This document shows, piece by piece, positions 1 to 7,166 of a DNA stretch of 64,000 bases (within the stretch, counting starts at the first letter, position 1; the number at the start of each line of letters is the position of its first letter). Origin of the DNA: Ochrobactrum sp. BTU1 (GTDB taxonomy: Bacteria > Pseudomonadota > Alphaproteobacteria > Rhizobiales > Rhizobiaceae). Both the position numbers and the translations under genes were made by a program. The notes beneath the pieces are model-generated. The model saw only the letters and a program-made list of their open reading frames with translations, ran no database searches and was not told where the DNA came from. The stretch spans positions 526,001 through 590,000 of the forward strand of contig CP076355.1 of assembly GCA_018798825.1 (NCBI GenBank), in the 5' to 3' direction.

Positions 1-188
1 CCGTTTTGAGGAAAGCCTTAGACTGTGGCCTTTGTTTAATAGCCGAAAGTCTTAACGACAATGTGGGATTTGGCGAATATTTGCCTTTCGTCAATGAAAT
101 GCGCTTAAACTATAGTGGAGCTATATGGGCAGGACAGACAAGACAACCTTGTTTTACCTCGGGAAAGATTAAGGCCAAGGAATATTCG

Positions 189-560
189 ATGACGAAAAGT
201 GTCATGATCGTCGAGGACAACGAACTTAATATGAAGTTGTTTCGCGATCTTATCGAAGCCAGCGGATATGAAACAATCAGGACACGAAACGGTCTTGAGG
301 CACTTGATCTTGCGCGCGAACATCGTCCCGATCTTATTTTGATGGACATCCAGCTTCCGGAGGTTTCCGGTCTGGAAGTGACCAAGTGGCTTAAAGATGA
401 TGAGGAATTGCGGCATATCCCAGTGATTGCGGTGACGGCCTTCGCCATGAAAGGCGATGAAGAACGCATTCGGCAGGGAGGCTGTGAAGCCTATATATCC
501 AAGCCGATCTCGGTGCCACGGTTTATAGAAACCATAAAGTCATACTTGGGTGACGCTTAA
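189..560 (+). CDS. divK: DivK single-domain response regulator
   Basis: Stand-alone receiver domain of 123 residues. It is known in alphaproteobacteria as the cell-fate/polarity regulator that receives phosphate from PleC/DivJ-type kinases and acts through DivL and CckA on CtrA. The frame shows the acidic pair after VMIVED, the phospho-acceptor in [13 protein letters not shown] at Asp53, the switch Thr in VIAVTA and the conserved Lys in YISKPIS. The open frame extends upstream to position 6, but the ATG at 189 follows a purine-rich AAGG stretch and gives the usual DivK length and N-terminus, so I chose it. It lies 55 bases upstream of pleD in the same direction, the classical divK-pleD pair. 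No output domain is present. Confidence 0.95.
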   Translation: MTKSVMIVEDNELNMKLFRDLIEASGYETIRTRNGLEALDLAREHRPDLILMDIQLPEVSGLEVTKWLKDDEELRHIPVIAVTAFAMKGDEERIRQGGCEAYISKPISVPRFIETIKSYLGDA

Positions 561-615
561 ACCTTTTCGATTTGGGGAATCTCGCAAGGGTTAGAATTTT
601 GGGGGGCTGGCTGAT

Positions 616-2004
616 ATGACTGCAAGAATTCTTGTCGTTGATGCTGCAGAATCAAACGCAAAGCTGCTTGAAGCGCTGTTCTTGAGCGAATATTACGAGG
701 TCGTGACCGCTAATAAAGGCGCAGAGGCGATCGAGATTTGCCTGGGCGGGCAGATCGATGTGATTATCCTTGATGTTGTCATGTCGGATATGGACGGCTT
801 TGACGTTTGTCATCGCCTGAAAGTCGACCCGCGCACCTCCAATATTCCGGTTGTGATTCTAACTGCTCTGAATAGTTCTGAAGACAAGATCAAAGGGCTT
901 GAGGCCGGAGCGGATGATTTCCTTTCGAAGCCCGCGCAGGATCGTCAGCTCCTTTCACGGGTGAAAAGCCTTGCGCGTCTTAAAATGGTTTCGGATGAGC
1001 TTTTCCAACGCACTGGCACTGTCGCTGACACAGAAGTCGAAGCTCTACTCGTGACCAAATTATCCGGACGCTTTGGCGGCGGAGAGGATGCTGCACGTAT
1101 CCTGGTGGTGGATGAGAATGAATTGGCAGCAGCACGGCTGCGCCTCATTCTCGGCGAGGACTATTTCGTCGATGTCGCACATGATGCAAATACGGCGCTC
1201 ATCAAGGCGATTGAGAATGATTACGACAGCATCGTCATTTCGGCAGATTTTACCTATTACGACCCATTGCGCCTATGCTCCCAGATACGCACAATTGAAC
1301 GCACACGGCTTGTTCCGATCATTCTGATCGTCAATGAAGACGAGGGTGCTCTGGTCGTCCGGGCGCTTGAACTGGGCGTAAACGACTATGTGATGCGTCC
1401 GCTTGAGAAGCTGGAGCTTTATGCGCGGTTGCGCACCCAGATCAAGCGCAAATGCTACAATGATTTGTTGCGTCAGAGCTTACACCGCACAATCACAATG
1501 GCGGTGACTGACAGCCTCACCGGGCTGCATAATCGGCGTTACCTGGATACGCATATGCCAGTGCTCTTGTCACGTGCTACAGGGCGCGAGAGGCCGCTAT
1601 CGGTCATCATGATTGACTTCGACCATTTCAAGCAGGTCAATGACAAATACGGGCATGACGGTGGCGACGATGTTCTGCGAGAATTCGCTGCGCGGCTGCG
1701 TAAAAAGATACGCGCGATGGACGTCATGTGTCGCTATGGCGGCGAAGAATTTGCTATCGTGCTGCCGGATACAGATTTGACTGCTGCAACGGCGGTAGCA
1801 GAGCGCATTCGCGATGCTGTTGCCGAAGCGCCGTTCCTCATCATTGGCGGTAAGCACAAGATCAATCTGACGATCAGCATCGGTATTGCCGGGCTACGGC
1901 TTACGGGCGGAGATACCGCTGAGGCACTTTTTGCACGAACGGATGCAGCGCTTTATGAAGCCAAGAAAACTGGCCGGAATTGCATCGTCCTCTCGGCCGC
2001 CTGA
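616..2004 (+). CDS. pleD: PleD diguanylate cyclase response regulator
   Basis: 462-residue REC-REC-GGDEF protein that makes cyclic di-GMP from two GTP when phosphorylated. The first receiver has Asp53 (in DVIILDVVMSDMDGF), Thr83 and Lys105, the same positions as in Caulobacter PleD. The second receiver (about residues 155-280) is a degenerate adaptor. The GGDEF domain follows, with DSLTGLHNRRY and the active-site GGEEF at about 375-379. An RAMD sequence just before it matches the RxxD inhibitory I-site, so product feedback inhibition is expected. It is probably co-transcribed with divK. A strong hairpin follows the stop codon. Confidence 0.96.
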   Translation: MTARILVVDAAESNAKLLEALFLSEYYEVVTANKGAEAIEICLGGQIDVIILDVVMSDMDGFDVCHRLKVDPRTSNIPVVILTALNSSEDKIKGLEAGADDFLSKPAQDRQLLSRVKSLARLKMVSDELFQRTGTVADTEVEALLVTKLSGRFGGGEDAARILVVDENELAAARLRLILGEDYFVDVAHDANTALIKAIENDYDSIVISADFTYYDPLRLCSQIRTIERTRLVPIILIVNEDEGALVVRALELGVNDYVMRPLEKLELYARLRTQIKRKCYNDLLRQSLHRTITMAVTDSLTGLHNRRYLDTHMPVLLSRATGRERPLSVIMIDFDHFKQVNDKYGHDGGDDVLREFAARLRKKIRAMDVMCRYGGEEFAIVLPDTDLTAATAVAERIRDAVAEAPFLIIGGKHKINLTISIGIAGLRLTGGDTAEALFARTDAALYEAKKTGRNCIVLSAA

Positions 2005-2023
2005 ATAAGCCCATACGCAAATA

Positions 2024-2053
2024 AAAAAGTCGTCTCGTAAGAGACGACTTTTT
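2024..2053. terminator. Bidirectional terminator between pleD and rpmG
   Basis: A perfect 13-bp stem (AAAAAGTCGTCTC paired with GAGACGACTTTTT) around a GTAA tetraloop. T runs on both strands let it end pleD from the left and rpmG from the right. Confidence 0.9.
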
Positions 2054-2086
2054 GACTCCTACCAGTAATCTGGCGTCGGAAACGAA

Positions 2087-2255
2087 TTACTTGATCTTCG
2101 TTTCCTTGAAGTCGACGTGCTTGCGCGCAATCGGGTCGTACTTGGTCTTTGTCATCTTTTCCGTCATCGTGCGGCTGTTCTTCTTCGTTACGTAGAAGAA
2201 GCCGGTGTCAGCGGTCGACAAAAGCTTGATCTTGATGGTCGTAGCCTTGGCCATA
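2087..2255 (-). pseudogene. rpmG: 50S ribosomal protein L33, apparent frameshift
   Basis: Reverse-strand rpmG. The start at 2255 gives [10 protein letters not shown], and the downstream frame gives [15 protein letters not shown] and ends in FKETKIK, which together match the 55-residue alphaproteobacterial L33. The two halves are in different frames. On the plus strand a run of five A (2220-2224) stands where four are needed to read LLSTADTG. As written, translation leaves L33 after about 11 residues and stops at codon 16. All other codons are intact, so this is either a single-base homopolymer error in the assembly or a very recent lesion. L33 is dispensable in some bacteria, so a real mutation cannot be excluded. 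Confidence 0.85.
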
Positions 2256-2352
2256 TCGAAATACCTGCTCTTTCATGATTAAACCGCTGCGAGTCTGTCC
2301 AATTGGTCAGAAGCGGAAATTCGGCGCGACACTACGGATTAAGGGCGAAAAG

Positions 2353-3564
2353 TCAACCCCGCTTCTTCCTTTGAACAACTCTTATCGTAGCAAACAGTGC
2401 AAAAGCTGCAAAAAAGACGCCCAGAGTCAGCGGAAAGCCCTTGGGTCCCGCCATGTCCATGCCCACGCCGACGGCTTGTGGGCCCGCCAACATGCCGATT
2501 GCATAGCAGAAGATAAAGGCGGCATTGGCTGATGCAAGCTCGCGTCCCGTGAGTTCCGAACCAAGATGCGCAAGCCCAACTGTATATAGTCCGGCAACAA
2601 CGCCGCCCCAGAGGAACAAGACAGCTGCCATGAGATACCAGCTTTCCATCAGGTAAGGCAGGGCAATCATCCCGGCGAGACCCGTGACGGCGCAAAATAG
2701 CAGCAGTTTGCGGCGATCCGAAATACGGTCGCTAATGATCCCCAACGGTATCTGCATCAGCACATTGCCAAGGCCGATCATGGTCAGCAGCAAGGCTGCA
2801 TCGCCTTCGTCATAGCCAACACGGGCGCCAAATACCGGGAATAGGGCGAAGCCACCGGTTTCAACGGCGCCGAATACGAAGACTGCCATCGTTGCCGTCG
2901 GTACGGCAAAAATGAACGGCAGAAAGGGAACATGTTCGCCTTCCTCAAAGTCCGGGCTGTCGCGCCATGCGACCACCACCGGAATGATGGCGATCAAGAT
3001 GATGGCGAAGCCGACATAGAACGGCAAACCGCCCGCGCTACCGATCTTTGAAAAGAGCCAAGGACCGAGCGCAAAACCGAGCGAAAGCGATGTTGCATAT
3101 ATACCGAGCACAAGGCCACGTTTTTCAGGCGGGGCGGAAGCGTTGATCCAGTATTCTGAAAGAACGAAAAGCACCGTTAGCGCAAAATGCAGAACGATTC
3201 GCAGAGCAAACCATGCCCAGAGTGGCTGAAAAAAGTGGAAACCCAGAAATGCGACGCTGCCAATCAAGAGCATCAGAACAATTGCCTTGGCCACACCGAG
3301 GCGGGCGGCAATGGGCGCAGCGAGCGGTGCTGCAACGATTGAAGCGAGGCCCGCGACTGCAGTATTCGCACCGATAAGGCTGGCTGAGTGGCCGCGGCTT
3401 TCCAGCAGAACGCTCAGAAGTGGAATACCAAGCCCGATCGCTGCACCCATCGCGCTGATTGTGGCGATTGCCGCTGCTAAGGAACGCCAATGCATCTGGC
3501 CCTGGGTGTTGCCGCCGTCTGGTTCCTGGGGGATGATGTCGGCAGGATAAACTTCTTTATTCAT
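2353..3564 (-). CDS. MFS transporter
   Basis: 403-residue major facilitator superfamily permease of the inner membrane. After a hydrophilic N-terminus of about 25 residues come roughly twelve hydrophobic segments in two six-helix halves. Between the halves is a charged cytoplasmic loop (WRDSPDFEEGEH), and loop 8-9 carries the basic motif ISDRISDRRKLLL, typical of the family. The substrate cannot be read from sequence. Only four bases separate it from the upstream Nudix gene, so it is probably the distal gene of the topA-rnr-DUF983-Nudix cluster. It resembles the YcaD-like group, but that is a weak impression. Confidence 0.85.
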   Translation of the reverse strand: MNKEVYPADIIPQEPDGGNTQGQMHWRSLAAAIATISAMGAAIGLGIPLLSVLLESRGHSASLIGANTAVAGLASIVAAPLAAPIAARLGVAKAIVLMLLIGSVAFLGFHFFQPLWAWFALRIVLHFALTVLFVLSEYWINASAPPEKRGLVLGIYATSLSLGFALGPWLFSKIGSAGGLPFYVGFAIILIAIIPVVVAWRDSPDFEEGEHVPFLPFIFAVPTATMAVFVFGAVETGGFALFPVFGARVGYDEGDAALLLTMIGLGNVLMQIPLGIISDRISDRRKLLLFCAVTGLAGMIALPYLMESWYLMAAVLFLWGGVVAGLYTVGLAHLGSELTGRELASANAAFIFCYAIGMLAGPQAVGVGMDMAGPKGFPLTLGVFFAAFALFATIRVVQRKKRG

Positions 3565-3568
3565 TAGG

Positions 3569-4321
3569 TCAGATCACTTCGCGAACAAAGCGGCCATGCC
3601 GCTCGCTGTATTGCACCACTGGCAGCGTGGCTGGCAGTTCAAGCCGGGTTTCCGTCAGCAGCATTTGCGCTTCTTTCAGAATGGTCTGAGTAATACGGGC
3701 GACGTCTAGTTTATCAACGTCATCGACGGCCACCCAATCCAAATCTTGTAGTTCTCCACTGGGAAGAAGTCTCTGGCTTGCCAGTTCCGGCAAGCTGTCA
3801 CGGAAAGCAATAAAAAAGCGCGTGTCGAAACGGCGTACATTTCCAGGTGGTGTGATTGCACGGGCGAAATAGCGCAGGTCTCCCAGCGCGGGCAGCGCAC
3901 CGCCTTCCAGAAATGCCAACCAATCCTTGTTTGCAGGATAATTGGCACCGTTTAATGACAAGGCGTTTTCTGACCCGGGACGCGCGAGCCTCAATCCGGT
4001 TTCTTCGAATGTTTCGCGAATGGCACAAAGCCCCAGCGCTCTTGCTCGACGTCGCGAAGCCCGCGCCCCCATTCCTGATACTAGCTTCAGCGTGTCATCG
4101 GAACTAAGCTCGGAGGCAGCGCCAATGCTGCCATCGATCGGATCAGCTCTCCCGCCTGGGAATACATATTTCCCAGGCATGAACGCAAGTGACGGATGAC
4201 GTCTGCCCATCAGAATGCGCGGGACGTCTTCCGTGCGGTCAATAAGAAGCAATGATGCAGCATCGCGCGGGCGAAGCGGCAGAGTTGGTGTATGACTTGT
4301 GGCGTGTGAAGGGGATTTCAC
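3569..4321 (-). CDS. Nudix hydrolase with an interrupted Nudix box
   Basis: 250-residue Nudix-superfamily pyrophosphohydrolase. The usual G-x5-E-x7-REUxEExGU box is split: FPGGRADPID starts it and CAIRETFEETGL ends it, with about 35 extra residues (serine- and arginine-rich) between. Such an insertion is known in the NUDT19-like branch, whose members cleave coenzyme A derivatives, so a CoA or acyl-CoA substrate is a reasonable inference but not shown. The catalytic RExxEE residues are intact. It sits between the DUF983 gene and the MFS gene, all leftward with short gaps. Confidence 0.85.
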   Translation of the reverse strand: MKSPSHATSHTPTLPLRPRDAASLLLIDRTEDVPRILMGRRHPSLAFMPGKYVFPGGRADPIDGSIGAASELSSDDTLKLVSGMGARASRRRARALGLCAIRETFEETGLRLARPGSENALSLNGANYPANKDWLAFLEGGALPALGDLRYFARAITPPGNVRRFDTRFFIAFRDSLPELASQRLLPSGELQDLDWVAVDDVDKLDVARITQTILKEAQMLLTETRLELPATLPVVQYSERHGRFVREVI

Positions 4322-4335
4322 GGGGATGAACCCTG

Positions 4336-4800
4336 TCAGGTGACGTCGCCGTAATCACCTTCGCCCTGACCGCCGAAACCGTGCATGAACAGCGCCCATT
4401 GAAGGCCTATGGTTGCGCCTTTGATTGGCTGCAGCATGAGAAGTGACAGGATGACTGTCATCGGCCCCCAGATAGCCATATGCGCCCAAAGCGACAGGTT
4501 CGTGGTTGCTTCAACGCCCATGAAAGCGCCAACGACAATGTGGCCAACAACGAGGATTGTCAAATAGGCTGGAAGGTCGTCTGCACGCTGTGGCGTATAA
4601 TCTTCACCGCAGACAGAGCAGCTATCGACCGGCTTTACAAAAGCGCGAAACAGCTTGCCTTCGCCGCAATGCGGGCACCGGCACTTAAACCCGCGCCACA
4701 TTGCCTCACCCAGATCGCGGGTCGGGCGTGCAGTTTTCTGGCTTTCACCGCCGAAAACGTGGATCTGACTATCCGTGGAATTGGCCTCTAGCGTGCTCAT
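4336..4800 (-). CDS. DUF983 membrane protein with zinc-ribbon-like cysteines
   Basis: 154-residue DUF983 family protein. The N-terminal half carries two Cys pairs (CRCPHCGEG and CSVCGEDY) that look like a small zinc ribbon. Two hydrophobic segments follow (about residues 77-98 and 105-125), so it should be an inner-membrane protein with the Cys part in the cytoplasm. Its start overlaps the rnr stop by four bases, which implies translational coupling; this linkage to rnr is common in Rhizobiales. The molecular function of the family is unknown. Confidence 0.85.
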   Translation of the reverse strand: MSTLEANSTDSQIHVFGGESQKTARPTRDLGEAMWRGFKCRCPHCGEGKLFRAFVKPVDSCSVCGEDYTPQRADDLPAYLTILVVGHIVVGAFMGVEATTNLSLWAHMAIWGPMTVILSLLMLQPIKGATIGLQWALFMHGFGGQGEGDYGDVT

Positions 4801-7163
4801 CTGCGACCTTTTCTCTTGGAGCGCGAAATGCCCGCTGGCTTTCCTTTGCGCCCGCGCATCCCCTTGCTTGCCTTATGATGTGAACGCGTCGACATCGGCA
4901 AGGAGTGCGGTTCCGATACCATCTCAAACCGAAGCGCACCTGCGACAGGGAGCGCTTCCACCAGTTTAACCGTAACATTGTCGCCCAGACGGAAGCCTTT
5001 TCCGCTTCTCTCTCCGGCGAGTGCATGGCTTGCTTCGTCATACAGATAGTATTCATCACCCAAAGTTGAAATGGGGACAAGCCCATCTGCGCCATATGTC
5101 GCAAGGGATACGAAAAGCCCGGCTTTTGTAACGCCGGTTACGCGACCCTCATATTCATCACCAAGATGGGCTGCGAGGAAATGGGCAATCAGGCGATCAA
5201 CGGTCTCACGCTCTGCAAGCATCGCACGGCGTTCGGTCGAAGAAATGAGCGCCGCAGTTTCTTCCAGATGCGCTTCTTCATCGGTGGTCAGACCGTCCTT
5301 GCCAAGACCTAATGCCTTGATCAGAGCCCGATGCACGATCAGATCGGCGTAACGGCGGATCGGCGAGGTGAAATGCGCATATTTGCGTAAGTGCAAGCCG
5401 AAATGGCCGATATTATCCGGGCTGTAGATCGCTTGGCTTTGCGTACGTAGCACCACCTGATTGACCAGATCTTGATGATCTGTTCCATCAACAGCTTCGA
5501 GAATACGGTTGAACTGCGCCGGCCTGAGAGCAACGCCTTTGGCAAGGTTAATTTCAAGAGTGCGCAGAAACTCCCGCAACGATTCCTGCTTTGCCAGCGC
5601 TGGTTCATCGTGAATGCGGAAAATCAGCGGCTGTCGATGTGCCTCAAGTACTTCGGCTGCGGCCACATTGGCCTGAATCATGAACTCTTCGATGAGCTTA
5701 TGTGCGTCCAGTCGTTCAGGTACGATGACTTTGTCGACCTTACCATCAGGCCCGAGCAGGATTTTCTTTTCAGGCAAATCCAGCTCAAGTGGTTCTCGTG
5801 CATCGCGACCGCGTTTCAGGGCGCCATAAGCGGCCCATAGCGGCTTAAGGATGGTGTCGAGAATAGGCGCAGTTTTCTCATCCGTTGCGCCGTCGATCGC
5901 TGCCTGTGCCTGTGCGTAGGCCAGTTTTGCAGCCGAGCGCATCAGAATGCGATGGAATTTGTGAGATTTCTTATGTCCATTGGCATCGAACACCATGCGG
6001 ACGGCAAGTGCTGGGCGATCTTCCAGTTCACGCAACGAGCAGAGATCATTGGAAATGCGCTCTGGCAGCATAGGTACGACCCGGTCGGGGAAGTAAACTG
6101 AGTTGCCACGCTTCAGTGCTTCGCGATCAAGCGCCGAGTTGGGGCGCACATAGGCCGCCACATCGGCGATCGCAACGACGACCACATGACCACCGACATT
6201 TTCAGGATCAGTGTCCGGCTCCGCATAAACGGCATCATCGTGATCCTTTGCGTCTGACGGATCGATTGTGAGCAGTGGTAACTCGCGCCAATCTTCACGA
6301 CCGTCAAGCGTTGCAGGCTTTGCGGCTTCTGCTTCGCCGATCACATCATCCGGGAAAATATGCGGAATTTCATGCTCGTGGATGGCGATCATCGAAAGGG
6401 CTTTTTCACTGTCGATGGATCCCACCACCTGTCGCACCTTGCCGCTCGGCAAGCCATAGCGACGAGACGATGTCAGCTCCACCTCAACCAGATCGCCACT
6501 TTCCGCATTGGCAAGCGACTTTGGGTCAAGCTGTACTTCCGGCTGCTTGCGATTGACTGGCTCAAGCCGCCATTCGCCATTGCTGAGCTTGCGCAATACG
6601 CCGAGTACCGCGTTGCTGCTCTGATCGACAACCTTGATCACACGGGCGGAATACTCCGGCCCGTCATTATCCTTGTTGCGGAAAATCTTAGCCAGCACCC
6701 GATCGCCAACACCGACTGCCGGACCATCGGACGACTTGTTGAGGCGGGTTCGGCGGATGGTGACGACTGGTGGCTTGCCGTAGTTTTCTTCGTCCCACTC
6801 AGCCGGTAGCGAGATAAGTCCGCCATCATTGTCACGGCCGATAATGTTCAATACGGAAATTGGTGGCAGGGTGCCGGGGCGAGAGAGGCGACGGGCACGC
6901 TTTTCAAGCAGGCCCTCGTCACCGAGTTCACGCAGCAGATCCTTGAGGTAGACGCGTGCATCGCCCTTGATATTGAATGCCTTGGCCAAATCGCGCTTGC
7001 CTGAGCGGTCCGGGTTCTCTTCAATAAACCTGAGAACCTCGTCACGCGTCGGCAGGAAGGAGGTCGAATCTCCTGACTGTGCAGCTTCTGATTTTGCTTT
7101 AGCAGCACGCCGTTCAGTCCGTGCAGACCGTCCGGTATCGGATTTCGGGAAACGGCGTGCCAA
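4797..7163 (-). CDS. rnr: Ribonuclease R
   Basis: 788-residue processive 3'-to-5' exoribonuclease of the RNB family, which degrades structured RNA and defective transcripts in the cytoplasm. In order: a winged-helix N-terminal region (DEVLRFIEENPDRSGKRDLA), cold-shock domains, the RNB catalytic core with LTIDPSDAKDHDDAV near residue 300 (the metal-binding aspartates), an S1 domain at about 665-730 (GRVTGVTKAGLFVSL), and a basic tail rich in Lys, Arg and Gly. The start lies three bases after the topA stop, so the two are probably one transcript. Confidence 0.96.
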   Translation of the reverse strand: MARRFPKSDTGRSARTERRAAKAKSEAAQSGDSTSFLPTRDEVLRFIEENPDRSGKRDLAKAFNIKGDARVYLKDLLRELGDEGLLEKRARRLSRPGTLPPISVLNIIGRDNDGGLISLPAEWDEENYGKPPVVTIRRTRLNKSSDGPAVGVGDRVLAKIFRNKDNDGPEYSARVIKVVDQSSNAVLGVLRKLSNGEWRLEPVNRKQPEVQLDPKSLANAESGDLVEVELTSSRRYGLPSGKVRQVVGSIDSEKALSMIAIHEHEIPHIFPDDVIGEAEAAKPATLDGREDWRELPLLTIDPSDAKDHDDAVYAEPDTDPENVGGHVVVVAIADVAAYVRPNSALDREALKRGNSVYFPDRVVPMLPERISNDLCSLRELEDRPALAVRMVFDANGHKKSHKFHRILMRSAAKLAYAQAQAAIDGATDEKTAPILDTILKPLWAAYGALKRGRDAREPLELDLPEKKILLGPDGKVDKVIVPERLDAHKLIEEFMIQANVAAAEVLEAHRQPLIFRIHDEPALAKQESLREFLRTLEINLAKGVALRPAQFNRILEAVDGTDHQDLVNQVVLRTQSQAIYSPDNIGHFGLHLRKYAHFTSPIRRYADLIVHRALIKALGLGKDGLTTDEEAHLEETAALISSTERRAMLAERETVDRLIAHFLAAHLGDEYEGRVTGVTKAGLFVSLATYGADGLVPISTLGDEYYLYDEASHALAGERSGKGFRLGDNVTVKLVEALPVAGALRFEMVSEPHSLPMSTRSHHKASKGMRGRKGKPAGISRSKRKGRR

Positions 7164-7166
7164 TTC

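Noticed and set aside
1-188. CtrA-binding site (TTAA-N7-TTAA) or N-terminal extension upstream of divK
   Set aside because: TTAA half-sites occur but not with seven-base spacing, and the upstream codons do not belong to the receiver domain.
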